64,000 nucleotides of DNA from positions 1 to 64,000 of the forward strand of contig JAKMFX010000019.1 in assembly GCA_022425195.1 (NCBI GenBank), read 5' to 3'. Under the pieces are notes generated by a model. That model did not search any database. It worked only from the letters and a program-made list of their open reading frames with translations, and was not told the origin of the DNA. The DNA is from Flavobacteriales bacterium (GTDB lineage Bacteria; Bacteroidota; Bacteroidia; Flavobacteriales; UBA7430). The position numbers were made by a program, and so were the translations under genes. Positions 50,379-60,913 of the stretch are shown one piece after another (the first letter of the stretch is position 1; the number at the start of each line of letters is the position of its first letter).

Positions 50379-51704
50379 TGGTTTGGTTTTAAAACGCAAA
50401 ATAAGATAACCGATAAGCCCCGCTAAAGCCGAAGTAACCAGAATGCTTATCTTAGAAAGTTGAATGATGGCATCATCAGTAAAAGCAAGATCAGAGATAA
50501 ATAAAGACATGGTAAATCCAACAGCAGCTAAAAAAGCCACGCCATAGATATGGTTCCAGTTGGACTGATCAGGTAATTCAGCCCACCCGAAACTGACCAT
50601 TAATTTAGAAAGCCCTACAATACCTATAAATTTACCTAAAATTAAACCCAATCCAATCCCTAAACTTACAGGATGCATCAAAACGGACAAACCTTCACCC
50701 TCAAGATGTATCCCTGTATTTGAAAGGGCAAATAGGGGGATCACTATAAAAGCCACGAAACGGCTCAGTGAGTGCTCCACCTTCTGTAGTGGTGTAGCCG
50801 CATCAGTACTGACTTCCCGAATGGTCTCTAAAATTTCCATTTGATCGTGAGTCACATATTCATTATCGTTGGGGTTTGCCTTCTTGAACATATCGGTTAA
50901 CACCTGAAGATTACTCAAAAACAACTTCTCATTTATTTTCACCCTACCCGGGATGGTAAATGCTGCTAAAACACCCGCAATCGTTGGGTGCACACCTGAG
51001 AAAAAGAAAGCCAACCACAAACCTCCAATGCTGATTAAAGAATAAAATAATTGATTTCTAATCCCCACATAATTACCTAAAAGTAGAATGAGAAGAAACA
51101 CGAAGCCCCACATCAAATCATTCACAAAAATATCCGAGGTATAGAAAAAAGCGATGATGAGTACAGCGCCTAGGTCATCTACAATGGCCAGGGCTGTCAA
51201 AAAAATCTTAACCGAAATAGGTACACGCTTGCCAAGAAGAGAAAGTATCCCTAAGGAAAAAGCGATATCTGTTGCCATGGGGATTCCCCAACCGTCTGCC
51301 GCCTCTGTTCCCTGATTGAAGAATATATAAATGAGTGCAGGCACCAACATACCTCCCGCAGCAGCTGAAATAGGAAGAAGCGCTTTTTTGGGCGAGGACA
51401 ACTCTCCTCCAAAAATTTCTCTTTTAATCTCCAAGCCAACGCTAAAGAAGAAAATAGCCATGAGGCCATCATTAATCAATACATGCAATGTCTGAGATAT
51501 GGAAAAAGACCCTATCGTCAGAGCTAAAGGTGTATGCCAAAGTGCTTCGTAAGAATAGCTCCACGCAGAATTGGCCCAGGCCATGGCAATAACTACAGCA
51601 AAAAAAGTAATGATTGCTGATGTAGATTGGTTTTGTAGTAAATGATTTAATGGCTTAAACAATCGCTCTATAGGGGTATACCTACGCTTGATTTTTATCT
51701 TCAT
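50367..51704 (-). CDS. nhaA: Na+/H+ antiporter NhaA
   Basis: GLMAIFFFSVGLEIKREIFGGELS, GWGIPMATDIAFSLGILSLLG, LTALAIVDDLGAVLIIA, GFTMSLFISDLAF. Confidence 0.95.
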   Translation of the reverse strand: MKIKIKRRYTPIERLFKPLNHLLQNQSTSAIITFFAVVIAMAWANSAWSYSYEALWHTPLALTIGSFSISQTLHVLINDGLMAIFFFSVGLEIKREIFGGELSSPKKALLPISAAAGGMLVPALIYIFFNQGTEAADGWGIPMATDIAFSLGILSLLGKRVPISVKIFLTALAIVDDLGAVLIIAFFYTSDIFVNDLMWGFVFLLILLLGNYVGIRNQLFYSLISIGGLWLAFFFSGVHPTIAGVLAAFTIPGRVKINEKLFLSNLQVLTDMFKKANPNDNEYVTHDQMEILETIREVSTDAATPLQKVEHSLSRFVAFIVIPLFALSNTGIHLEGEGLSVLMHPVSLGIGLGLILGKFIGIVGLSKLMVSFGWAELPDQSNWNHIYGVAFLAAVGFTMSLFISDLAFTDDAIIQLSKISILVTSALAGLIGYLILRFKTKPLHD

Positions 51705-51797
51705 AGTTTCTCAAAGAATTAGGGAATTAAGTAACATTCCTACACAAAATTACGTGTAGAAATGTTATTTTCATAATATTAAGGTGAAAACTAGGCC

Positions 51798-53342
51798 TTA
51801 CAGGTCAAACTTTATGCCTTGCGCCAAGGGTAACTCTGCAGAGTAATTGATCGTGTTGGTTTGCCTTCGCATGTATGACTTCCATGCATCTGAGCCTGAT
51901 TCACGACCTCCACCTGTTTCTTTTTCTCCGCCAAAAGCGCCTCCAATCTCGGCTCCTGAAGTGCCGATATTTACGTTGGCAATGCCACAGTCTGATCCAG
52001 CGTGTGACAAAAATTGCTCTGCTTCTCTCAAGTTGGTGGTCATGATGGCAGAGGACAAGCCCTGAGGAACGTCGTTTTGTATTTCTATAGCTTCGTCAAG
52101 GCTAGAATACTTTAGTAAATACAAAATGGGGGCAAAAGTTTCTTGTTGAACAATTGCATAGTGATTTTTAGCTTCTGCAATAGCGGGCTTCACATAACAA
52201 CCCGACTCATAACCGTCACCATTCAATACCCCTCCTTCAACAATGATGGTTCCTCCTACTTCGTCAACGGCTTCTAAAGCCTTGTTGTAAATCTCAACTG
52301 CAGCTTTGTCAATCAAGGGCCCCACATGATTTTTCTCATCCAATGGGTTTCCTATTCGCAACTGTTGGTAAGCAGCCACTAACTTTTCCTTAAGGGTATC
52401 GTAAATGCTTTCATGAATAATCAAACGACGGGTAGATGTACAACGCTGTCCTGCCGTGCCTACGGCGCCAAATACGGCACCGATGATCATCATTTCGATG
52501 TCGGCGTCAGGCGTAACAATCATCGCATTATTACCCCCGAGTTCCAGAATGGACTTACCAAATCGCTTAGCAACTGTTGCCCCAACGGTTCTTCCCATAC
52601 GAGTAGATCCCGTAGCAGAAATTAGAGAAATGCGCTTATCATTTGTCATCCATTCGCCCACTTCAGCATCCCCATTAACCAAAGTACAAATACCTTCAGG
52701 TAAATCATTTTCTTGAAGGACCTCGGACATGATCTGTTGACAAGCCACAGCGCACAAAGGTGTTTTTTCAGATGGCTTCCAAACACATACATTTCCACAT
52801 ACCCATGCCAAGGCTGTATTCCAAGCCCAAACGGCTACAGGGAAGTTAAAAGCAGAAATAATACCTACAACACCTAAAGGATGGTATTGATCGTACATTC
52901 GATGCCCCGGTCGCTCAGAGTGCATGGTCATCCCGTTTAGCTGTCGAGAAAGCCCAACAGCAAAATCACAAATATCAATCATCTCCTGAACTTCCCCTAA
53001 GCCTTCTTGGTAAGATTTTCCCATTTCATAAGAAAGTAATTTCCCTAAAGACTCTTTGTAGCTTCGGAGTTTGTTTCCAAACTGACGAACCATTTCTCCG
53101 CGCTCAGGTGCTGGCAACAACCTCCACTCTTTGAAAGCTGTAACGGCACTGTTTACTACAGACTCATAATCTTGATTTGATGTAATACTTACCTTACCAA
53201 TCAGCGCTCCATCTACAGGAGAATAAGAGCTGATTGCCTGATTTGATACAGATTGCAACCATTTTTTTCCAGTGCAAGTACCTTTGTTCGATTTAGACAA
53301 GCCCAAGGCATCAAGGGCTTCATTTATCCCATAACCATTCAT
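51798..53342 (-). CDS. Aldehyde dehydrogenase (ALDH7-like, aminoadipate-semialdehyde type)
   Basis: FNFPVAVWAWNTALAWVCGN, ILELGGNNAMIV, GTAGQRCTSTRRLI, GAFGGEKETGGGRESGSDAWK. Confidence 0.9.
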   Translation of the reverse strand: MNGYGINEALDALGLSKSNKGTCTGKKWLQSVSNQAISSYSPVDGALIGKVSITSNQDYESVVNSAVTAFKEWRLLPAPERGEMVRQFGNKLRSYKESLGKLLSYEMGKSYQEGLGEVQEMIDICDFAVGLSRQLNGMTMHSERPGHRMYDQYHPLGVVGIISAFNFPVAVWAWNTALAWVCGNVCVWKPSEKTPLCAVACQQIMSEVLQENDLPEGICTLVNGDAEVGEWMTNDKRISLISATGSTRMGRTVGATVAKRFGKSILELGGNNAMIVTPDADIEMMIIGAVFGAVGTAGQRCTSTRRLIIHESIYDTLKEKLVAAYQQLRIGNPLDEKNHVGPLIDKAAVEIYNKALEAVDEVGGTIIVEGGVLNGDGYESGCYVKPAIAEAKNHYAIVQQETFAPILYLLKYSSLDEAIEIQNDVPQGLSSAIMTTNLREAEQFLSHAGSDCGIANVNIGTSGAEIGGAFGGEKETGGGRESGSDAWKSYMRRQTNTINYSAELPLAQGIKFDL

Positions 53343-53384
53343 TCCATTAAAATTAAAAAATTAAACTATAAAATTAAAAACTTA

Positions 53385-54713
53385 TTATTTGAGGAGTTTA
53401 ATAATGTCTTGACCGTTCGCAAAAAGTAGCAAACCAACCAGAATCAAAAATCCTACGATTTGTGCGTATTCTAATAATTTATCTGAGGGTTTTCTGCCCG
53501 TGATCATCTCACCAATGAGGAACATTACGTGCCCACCATCTAAAGCCGGTATTGGAAGTATATTCATAAAGGCCAATACAATAGATAGGAAAGCTGTGAA
53601 ATTCCAAAAAGACTGCCAATCCCAAACGGGGGCAAACATTTTACCAATACTGATAAATCCTCCCATTCCTTTCCATGCTCCAGTTTCTGGATTCAGCATT
53701 AATTTCATTTGCTGCACGTATGAATCTAAGGTGCCTATTGCTCTCGACGTACCTGCTGGGAAAGACTCAAAAAACCCATATTCTTTTCTGTCGTAGTCAA
53801 TCAGTTCGTTAGCTGGAAGTGCGTATACTCCCATTTTAGCATCTGCACCCAAAGTCATATCATAGTGAAGCGTATCTCGATTTCGTAAAACAGAGATGCT
53901 TACCTCTTGATTTGCTAGACTTGGCAATTTATTGATGTAATCTGAAAAATACTGAGCCTCTTCACCGTTGATGGCAATAAACTGATCGCCAGCTTGAACT
54001 CCTGCCACTTCTGCTACAGAACCTTCACTAAACTTGTGGGCTATATAAGGTAAGGCAATATTTATAAAGCCATTCTTACTATTGCTCTCTATCAACTGCT
54101 CAATGATATTTGAAGGAATAGAAACTGACACCTTTTCACCCTTTCGATCAACGAGAACTTCGGTAGCTCCTGATATCAGAATGGCCTCTGGAACTTCGGC
54201 AAAATTCTCGTAGTATACGCCATCAATTTCCAGGATTTTATCCCCGTTTTGAAAGCCAATTTCCTTCGCCAAATCGGAACATTGAATACCGTATTTTACG
54301 TTTTCTGTTTTCAGATAAGCATCTCCCCAGGTGAATAAAATCATGGCATAAATAAACATCGCCAAAAGAACGTTTACGGCAACGCCGCCAACCATAATGA
54401 TCAGTCTTTGCCATGCTGGTTTAGATCTAAACTCCCATGGTTGTGGCTCTTTATTGAGATGTTCCTTATCCATAGACTCATCAATCATTCCAGATATTTT
54501 TACATACCCTCCCAAAGGCAACCAGCCGATACCGTATTCTGTTCCTCCTACCTTCTTCTTAAACAAAGAAAAATAAGGATCGAAGAATAAGTAGAATTTT
54601 TCAACGCGCGTCTTGAACAATTTAGCGGGAATAAAATGCCCCAATTCGTGCAAAACTATTAGTATGGAGAGGCTTAAAAAAAACTGTGCCGCCTGAATCA
54701 ATGTTTCAGTCAT
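53385..54713 (-). CDS. rseP: RIP metalloprotease RseP (site-2 protease family)
   Basis: LIVLHELGHFIPAKLF (HExxH), PDZ-like segments, NILPIPALDGGHVMF. Confidence 0.95.
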   Translation of the reverse strand: MTETLIQAAQFFLSLSILIVLHELGHFIPAKLFKTRVEKFYLFFDPYFSLFKKKVGGTEYGIGWLPLGGYVKISGMIDESMDKEHLNKEPQPWEFRSKPAWQRLIIMVGGVAVNVLLAMFIYAMILFTWGDAYLKTENVKYGIQCSDLAKEIGFQNGDKILEIDGVYYENFAEVPEAILISGATEVLVDRKGEKVSVSIPSNIIEQLIESNSKNGFINIALPYIAHKFSEGSVAEVAGVQAGDQFIAINGEEAQYFSDYINKLPSLANQEVSISVLRNRDTLHYDMTLGADAKMGVYALPANELIDYDRKEYGFFESFPAGTSRAIGTLDSYVQQMKLMLNPETGAWKGMGGFISIGKMFAPVWDWQSFWNFTAFLSIVLAFMNILPIPALDGGHVMFLIGEMITGRKPSDKLLEYAQIVGFLILVGLLLFANGQDIIKLLK

Positions 54714-54717
54714 TGTA

Positions 54718-55869
54718 TTAAATCTTGTCGGTTGCTAATCTACGTGCTTCGGCGTCCGAAGCAATGTAATCTTCTAGTGAAGGTTGTTTGACAAATGTAC
54801 ATTTTTGTAACGTATCTGCAAGTACATCGGACATCTGTAAAAATCCTATTTTGTCATTCAGGAAAGCTTCAACCACAATCTCATTGGCAGCATTCAAAAC
54901 ACAAGGTATATTCCCACCTTTGTTGAGGGCATCATAAGCCAATTGTAAATTTCTGAACGTCTGTAAATCGGGTTGCTCAAAAGTCAAATTTGGGTAATCC
55001 ATAAAATTGAATCGTTCAAATGTATTCTGTAAACGATCTGGATAAGCCAAGGCGTATTGAATCGGTAATTTCATGTCTGGTAATCCCAACTGAGCTTTCA
55101 TAGAACCGTCTTCAAACTGAACCAAAGAATGAACGATCGATTGCGGATGAACGATAACTTCTATCTGCTCGGGCTTTAACCCAAACAACCACTTCGCTTC
55201 AATCACCTCTAAACCTTTATTCATCATGCTGGCAGAATCAATGGTGATTTTAGCTCCCATATCCCAATTGGGATGCTTCAAAGCTTGTGCTTTTGTGACG
55301 TTTGCCAGAGCGGTCCGATTCATCCCTCTAAAAGGGCCACCTGACGCGGTTAAGACTATTTTCTCAATGGGATTGTGAAACTCTCCTGCCAAACACTGAA
55401 AAATAGCAGAATGTTCAGAATCTACTGGGTAGATATTTACCCCTTTGGCCTTTGCTCTTTGGGTTACCAATTCTCCCGCAACTACGAGAGTCTCCTTATT
55501 TGCCAAAGCAATATTTTTACCCGCATCAATAGCAGCCAATGTGGGGATAAGGCCTGCATAACCAACCAGTGCGGTTAGAACTACATCTACAGAATCCATC
55601 TGAACGACTTGCGATAGAGCTTCATCACCCGCATAAACTTTTATAAAATGAGCATCTAAAGCTTCAAACACTTTTTCGTAATGTCGTTCGTCGCCAATAA
55701 CAACAGCATTGGGCTGATGAAGTAAGGCTTGTTCAATCAGTAAATCGGCATTACTGTGGGCTGTTAAAACCTCTACTTCAAAGTGTTCATTTTGCTCCAC
55801 AACAACGCTTAGTGCTTGCGTGCCTATAGAACCTGTAGAGCCTAATATAGCGAGGCGTTTTTTTGTCAT
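54718..55869 (-). CDS. dxr: 1-deoxy-D-xylulose-5-phosphate reductoisomerase
   Basis: LGSTGSIGTQALSV, ALANKETLVVAG, PVDSEHSAIFQCL, KITIDSASMMNKGLEVIEA. Confidence 0.96.
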   Translation of the reverse strand: MTKKRLAILGSTGSIGTQALSVVVEQNEHFEVEVLTAHSNADLLIEQALLHQPNAVVIGDERHYEKVFEALDAHFIKVYAGDEALSQVVQMDSVDVVLTALVGYAGLIPTLAAIDAGKNIALANKETLVVAGELVTQRAKAKGVNIYPVDSEHSAIFQCLAGEFHNPIEKIVLTASGGPFRGMNRTALANVTKAQALKHPNWDMGAKITIDSASMMNKGLEVIEAKWLFGLKPEQIEVIVHPQSIVHSLVQFEDGSMKAQLGLPDMKLPIQYALAYPDRLQNTFERFNFMDYPNLTFEQPDLQTFRNLQLAYDALNKGGNIPCVLNAANEIVVEAFLNDKIGFLQMSDVLADTLQKCTFVKQPSLEDYIASDAEARRLATDKI

Positions 55870-55874
55870 AAGCG

Positions 55875-55882
55875 CAAAGATA
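55875..55882 (-). promoter_or_regulatory. -7 box TATCTTTG (minus), dxr
   Basis: CAAAGATA with only 5 nt to the dxr ATG. Confidence 0.55.
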
Positions 55883-56040
55883 ATTATTTCGTAGTTGGCA
55901 ATGATTGTTTATTACAAAAAGCGGACCCGAGTCAACTTTTTAAAATAAATCGATCCGTATTTCAAGTTTTTTGACCTAAGCCCTTTCTTTCCAGAACGCA
56001 AAAGTCTGGTGTTTCTGATCAATAATTGGGAAAAGGCTCG

Positions 56041-56048
56041 TATTTTTG
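56041..56048 (+). promoter_or_regulatory. -7 box TATTTTTG, hem operon
   Basis: Exact TAnnTTTG, 22 nt upstream of the proposed TTG start at 56071. Confidence 0.6.
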
Positions 56049-56070
56049 TGGGAATCAACGCACACAGGAT

Positions 56071-57306
56071 TTGAGTCAAACAAAGAATACATTTATCACG
56101 TTCGGAATCAGCCATTGGAAAACCCCAATTGACATCCGTGAGAAATTTAGTTTCAGCCCACAAGCTGTTGACCAAATACTTGAAGAGGCAAAGTCCTTAG
56201 GAGTAAGCTCTCTTTTCGTGGTGAGTACCTGTAACCGAGCTCAATTTTTTGCAAACAGTCACAACAGCTTCCTGCTCAAAGAGCTTTTTGTAAAATACAA
56301 TGAGGCCACACAAAAAGAGTTTGATTCCTATCATTTTCAACTTTCTGGAGACGATGCCGTACACCACCTTTTTGAATTATGCTGTGGTCTGGACTCCTTG
56401 ATGTTGGGTGATCTTCAAATCGTGAGTCAGGTAAAAGAAGCTGTGAAATACGCTTCCCAAAAAGAAATGCTAGACGGCTACACCCATCGATTGATGCAAT
56501 TCGTCATGCAGGCCTACAAAGATGTTCGAACAGATACCGCTATTAACGAAGGCCCTGCTTCAGTAGCACACGGAGCAATTCTATTCATCAAAGAACGCTA
56601 CAAAAGTCTGAGAGATAAAAAAATAGTACTGCTAGGAACCGGTGAGATAGGAGAAACTACAGCTAAAAATCTACTTAAGCACCCGCACAAAAAAATGGTT
56701 CTGATCAATCGCACGCGCTCCAAAGCAGAAGCCATTGCTGAGCCTCTAGGATACAGTGTTGCTAACATTGAAGACTTGAAAAAAGAATTGACGGATACGG
56801 ACATTCTAATTGTTGCCACAGGGGCGCCTAAATTCACCGTTGATTCAGAACACTTCAATACTTTGAACCACGAAATGTTACTGGTTGATTTGTCAGTACC
56901 CAGAAACATAGACCCTTCACTTGAGCAAAGAGAGGGTCTTGAGTTAATTGACATGGATCAACTGAATCATATCCAAGATGAAACGCTTGCCATGCGCCGC
57001 AAGAACATTCCAAAAGCGCGTACCATCATTAATCTTCACAAAAACGAGTTTTATGATTGGGTATTAATGCGCGATTTATCTCCCGTGATTCAGTCCCTGA
57101 GAGAAAAACTTCACCAATACCGTATCGATGAACTCGAACAGCAAAAATTTCGATTGACTTCAGACGAGGTGAAAAAAGCAGATAAGCTTACAACGAGTGT
57201 TGTAAACAAAATTGCCAATCAGGCAACAGAATACATAAAATTTAAATACCGACACTCAGACGAGGTGGTAAAGATGATTGAAGAAATGTTTAAACTTAAT
57301 CCATGA
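56071..57306 (+). CDS. hemA: Glutamyl-tRNA reductase
   Basis: FITFGISHWKTPIDIREKFSF, VVSTCNRAQFF, LGTGEIGETTAKNL. Start moved from 56026 (upstream of and overlapping the promoter) to TTG at 56071. Confidence 0.92.
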   Translation: MSQTKNTFITFGISHWKTPIDIREKFSFSPQAVDQILEEAKSLGVSSLFVVSTCNRAQFFANSHNSFLLKELFVKYNEATQKEFDSYHFQLSGDDAVHHLFELCCGLDSLMLGDLQIVSQVKEAVKYASQKEMLDGYTHRLMQFVMQAYKDVRTDTAINEGPASVAHGAILFIKERYKSLRDKKIVLLGTGEIGETTAKNLLKHPHKKMVLINRTRSKAEAIAEPLGYSVANIEDLKKELTDTDILIVATGAPKFTVDSEHFNTLNHEMLLVDLSVPRNIDPSLEQREGLELIDMDQLNHIQDETLAMRRKNIPKARTIINLHKNEFYDWVLMRDLSPVIQSLREKLHQYRIDELEQQKFRLTSDEVKKADKLTTSVVNKIANQATEYIKFKYRHSDEVVKMIEEMFKLNP

Positions 57307-58223
57307 TTCGTATAGGGACTCGAAAAAGCAAATTGGCTTTGTGGCAAGCCCACAAAGTACAAGAGGAGCTCCAAGCCTTAGGAAGCTCTTCCGAATTGAT
57401 ATTGATTGAGTCGGAAGGTGACAAAGTCCTTGATACTCCACTTCCACTCATGGGTGGAAAAGGGGTTTTTACCAAGGCCCTAGATGATGCGCTGATTGAG
57501 GGCAAAATAGATATTGCTGTGCACTCACACAAAGACATTCCAACAGACTTACCCGAAGGAATTTCTTTGTGTTCTGTAATGGAAAGAGGAAACCCTTTTG
57601 ATGTATTGGTGGTGAGAGAGAACAGTAATTTCTTAAATGATGAAAATTATTCTGGCTTAATTGCAACAAGCTCCAATCGAAGAAGGTCGCAATGGATAGA
57701 TCGCTATGAAAAACACCGCACCTGCGACATTAGAGGAAACGTCCAGACACGCATCAAAAAGTTGAGAAGTAGCGAATGGGACGCAGCTATTTTTGCTGCT
57801 GCAGGTCTAGAGCGTCTGGAACTTGAGCACGAAATTGCAGTGGTACTAGATTGGATGATTCCTGCTCCCGCTCAAGGGGCTGTTGCTGTCGTTTGCAGAG
57901 AAGATGATCATTCCACAGCAAGTATTTGCAGAGGATTTCACGACAAAGAAACAGCTTTGTGCACCCAGATAGAAAGAGATTTTTTAAATCGCCTCAATGG
58001 TGGTTGCTCTGCGCCCATTGGGGCTTATGCCAAAATTGAAGAGGGGATCTTAAAGCTTCACGCCTTGGTGATGGACCCGAATGCTGAAGTCAAAATTGAA
58101 GTAAAATTAGAAAAGGATGCGCTACTTGCGCACAATTTAGGCGTTGAAGCCGCTCAACATGCTTTGAAGAGAGGGGCGAAAGAGATCATCGACAAACTTC
58201 CGAAGGAAAAGCGACTACACTAG
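57303..58223 (+). CDS. hemC: Hydroxymethylbilane synthase
   Basis: IRIGTRKSKLALWQA, AVHSHKDIPTDLP, RRRSQW, NGGCSAPIGAYA. Confidence 0.95.
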   Translation: MIRIGTRKSKLALWQAHKVQEELQALGSSSELILIESEGDKVLDTPLPLMGGKGVFTKALDDALIEGKIDIAVHSHKDIPTDLPEGISLCSVMERGNPFDVLVVRENSNFLNDENYSGLIATSSNRRRSQWIDRYEKHRTCDIRGNVQTRIKKLRSSEWDAAIFAAAGLERLELEHEIAVVLDWMIPAPAQGAVAVVCREDDHSTASICRGFHDKETALCTQIERDFLNRLNGGCSAPIGAYAKIEEGILKLHALVMDPNAEVKIEVKLEKDALLAHNLGVEAAQHALKRGAKEIIDKLPKEKRLH

Positions 58224-58886
58224 ATGAATCAAAAAGGGCAAATATGGATGACGAAATCGCTCAACGAGCGGCAACGCGCCTATGCGCAATCTTTGGAGCT
58301 TAACATTCATGAAGTTCCGCTAACACGCATCAAATATTTAGAGCACCCCAAAGACATCGCGAACTCGGAAGCATGGGTTTTTACCAGCCAAAATGCAGTA
58401 CAACATTTAAAGCAATCCCATTTCAAGGGGAACATATATGTATCTGGCAAGCAAACTGCAGATGCCCTGAAAGAAAAAGGTTTTGAAACCAAATGCGGTG
58501 ATTCAGAAACCGCATTGAGTTTGGCCGAAACAATCGTTAAAGATGGTGTTCAGTCCGCCCTCTTTTTTTGCGGTAACATCCGCCGAAATGAATTGCCACA
58601 ATACCTAGCGAAAAATGGAGTTCAATTGAAAGAAGAAGTGGTTTATCATACTTTGTTAGAACCTGAAACCATTCCGGCCCAAGAAGGGGACGCGCTCTTT
58701 TTTATGAGCCCATCCGCAGTAGAGTCATATGCCATGATAAACAGCTTTAACCCTGAGTTTAACTACTATAGTATTGGTGAAACTACGGCTCACTTGCTTC
58801 GCAGGAAAGGCGTGCAAAAAATTAACACATCAACAGACGCTTCTTTCGAAGCCATGATTAAACAATACACAACAGAAAATAAGTAA
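58224..58886 (+). CDS. hemD: Uroporphyrinogen-III synthase
   Basis: Weak sequence conservation ([25 protein letters not shown]), position between hemC and hemE. Confidence 0.82.
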   Translation: MNQKGQIWMTKSLNERQRAYAQSLELNIHEVPLTRIKYLEHPKDIANSEAWVFTSQNAVQHLKQSHFKGNIYVSGKQTADALKEKGFETKCGDSETALSLAETIVKDGVQSALFFCGNIRRNELPQYLAKNGVQLKEEVVYHTLLEPETIPAQEGDALFFMSPSAVESYAMINSFNPEFNYYSIGETTAHLLRRKGVQKINTSTDASFEAMIKQYTTENK

Positions 58887-58887
58887 T

Positions 58888-59916
58888 ATGGAGTTTCCTG
58901 AATTAAAAAACGATCTCTTACTAAGAGCTTTAAAAGGTGAAACGGTAGAAAGACCACCCGTATGGATGATGCGCCAAGCGGGAAGATTTCTCCCTGACTA
59001 CAGAGTTTTAAGAGAAAAATACACCTTCTTCGAACGTTGTGAGACCCCTCACCTGGTTTCTGAAATCACCACCATGCCCATCTGGCAAGTTGGAACCGAT
59101 GCTGCCATTTTATTCTCAGACATATTAGTCGTGCCTATGGCTATGGGATATCATGTGGATATGGTTCCAGGCGTAGGGCCTCGTCTGCCAAAAACTGTAA
59201 AGACGCTTGCAGATGCAGAAGCCATTGAGATACCTGACGTTCATGAAACTCTCGGGTATGTCATGGCAGGAATCCAACAAACACGAATGGACTTGAAAGG
59301 AGAAGTTCCCCTAATCGGATTTGCTGGAGCTCCCTGGACACTTCTCTGTTATATGGTTCAAGGAAAAGGTTCTAAGGACTTTTCAGAGGCCAAACGTTTT
59401 TGCTTTGAGCAGCCAGAAGCGGCAAAGCTATTACTGCAAAAAATCACTGATACGACCATAGCATATATGAAAGCTCAGATTGATGCCGGTGCGCAAGCCT
59501 TTCAACTTTTCGACTCTTGGGCAGGCTTGTTAAGCCCTGACGACTTTATGGAATTTGCCTACCCCTATTTGAAGCAAATTGTGGCCGAATGCACGGTCCC
59601 TAATATCTTGTTTGCTAAGGGCTCTTGGTATGCTTTGGAGGAACTCAAGGCTACAGGTGCCAATGGTATTGGAATTGATTGGGCAGTGACGCCTGAAATG
59701 GCAAGGAAAGTTTTAGGTCATGACGTTACCATTCAGGGGAATTTTGATCCTTCCAGGTTGTACGCTCCTATTCCTAGGATTGAAAAATGGGCAAAGGAAA
59801 TGATTGACCGATTTGGAAAAGATCGATACATTGTAAATCTCGGACACGGCATTCTACCAGATGTTCCCGTTGACCATGCCAGAGCATTTATAAATGCGGT
59901 TAAAAATTATAGTTAA
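58888..59916 (+). CDS. hemE: Uroporphyrinogen decarboxylase
   Basis: [43 protein letters not shown]. Confidence 0.96.
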   Translation: MEFPELKNDLLLRALKGETVERPPVWMMRQAGRFLPDYRVLREKYTFFERCETPHLVSEITTMPIWQVGTDAAILFSDILVVPMAMGYHVDMVPGVGPRLPKTVKTLADAEAIEIPDVHETLGYVMAGIQQTRMDLKGEVPLIGFAGAPWTLLCYMVQGKGSKDFSEAKRFCFEQPEAAKLLLQKITDTTIAYMKAQIDAGAQAFQLFDSWAGLLSPDDFMEFAYPYLKQIVAECTVPNILFAKGSWYALEELKATGANGIGIDWAVTPEMARKVLGHDVTIQGNFDPSRLYAPIPRIEKWAKEMIDRFGKDRYIVNLGHGILPDVPVDHARAFINAVKNYS

Positions 59917-60825
59917 ATGAACATCAAAGAGACATTTACCAAACATCTTTTCGATTTACAAGATCGCATTTGCCTGGCTTTGGAAAAAGCTGATGGCGAA
60001 GCCAAGTTTATTGAAGATGCTTGGGAAAGACCTGGCGGCGGAGGTGGTAAAACTCGTGTGATTGCCAATGGTCATGTCATAGAAAAAGGGGGCGTCAACA
60101 CCTCCATTGTTCACGGTAATCTACCGGATGTGTTCAAAGAGAAATTTGGTGTGAGCGACGCACATTTTTACGCTTGTGGCTTGTCATTAGTGATTCATCC
60201 GGAAAGCCCTAAAATTCCTACCGTTCATGCTAACTGGCGATATTTTGAAATGTACGACGGAGCAGGTCAAATTGTGAAACAATGGTTTGGTGGTGGATCT
60301 GACCTTACTCCTTATTATTTGGTAGATGAAGACGCTATTCATTTCCATCAAGTCATGAAAAATATGTGCGATAAGCACAACAGCAATTACTATCCAGAAT
60401 TTAAAAAAGCTTGCGACGCTTATTTCTTCAACAGTCACAGAGACGAAACACGAGGTGTTGGAGGTATCTTTTATGACTACATGCAAGAAGATGAGAACAT
60501 GAGTTGGGAGCAACTCTTAAACTTTCAGTTGGATGCTGGAGACTGCTTTATCGAAGCTTATCTTCCTCTTGTTGAAAAGCACAAAGATGATTCGTATAAT
60601 GATGAGGAGAAATACTGGCAAGAGATTCGTCGAGGTCGCTACGTAGAATTCAATCTACTCCATGACCGAGGCACCCATTTCGGCATCAAAACCAAAGGAA
60701 GGACAGAATCTATTTTAATGAGCCTGCCGGCGAAGGTTCGATGGGATTACAATTTCCAAGTCCAAGAAGGATCTGAAGAGGCGAAATTGATTGATGTCCT
60801 AATGAATCCAAAAGATTGGGTCTAG
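59917..60825 (+). CDS. hemF: Oxygen-dependent coproporphyrinogen III oxidase
   Basis: WERPGGGGGKTRVI, HANWRYFEM, WFGGGSDLTPYY, RGVGGIFYDY. Confidence 0.96.
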   Translation: MNIKETFTKHLFDLQDRICLALEKADGEAKFIEDAWERPGGGGGKTRVIANGHVIEKGGVNTSIVHGNLPDVFKEKFGVSDAHFYACGLSLVIHPESPKIPTVHANWRYFEMYDGAGQIVKQWFGGGSDLTPYYLVDEDAIHFHQVMKNMCDKHNSNYYPEFKKACDAYFFNSHRDETRGVGGIFYDYMQEDENMSWEQLLNFQLDAGDCFIEAYLPLVEKHKDDSYNDEEKYWQEIRRGRYVEFNLLHDRGTHFGIKTKGRTESILMSLPAKVRWDYNFQVQEGSEEAKLIDVLMNPKDWV

Positions 60826-60845
60826 ATGAACCTTATCATTTACTT

Positions 60846-60878
60846 AAATAAAGAAGTCCCCCCACAATGTGAGAGGAC
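60846..60878 (-). terminator. leuS terminator
   Basis: Minus strand GTCCTCTCAC-ATT-GTGGGGGGAC then TTCTTTATTT; 10-bp stem with two G-U pairs that would be C-A mismatches on the plus strand. Confidence 0.65.
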
Positions 60879-60913
60879 CCTGCATTCGTAGCACAAACAA
60901 TCTTCAAAGATTT

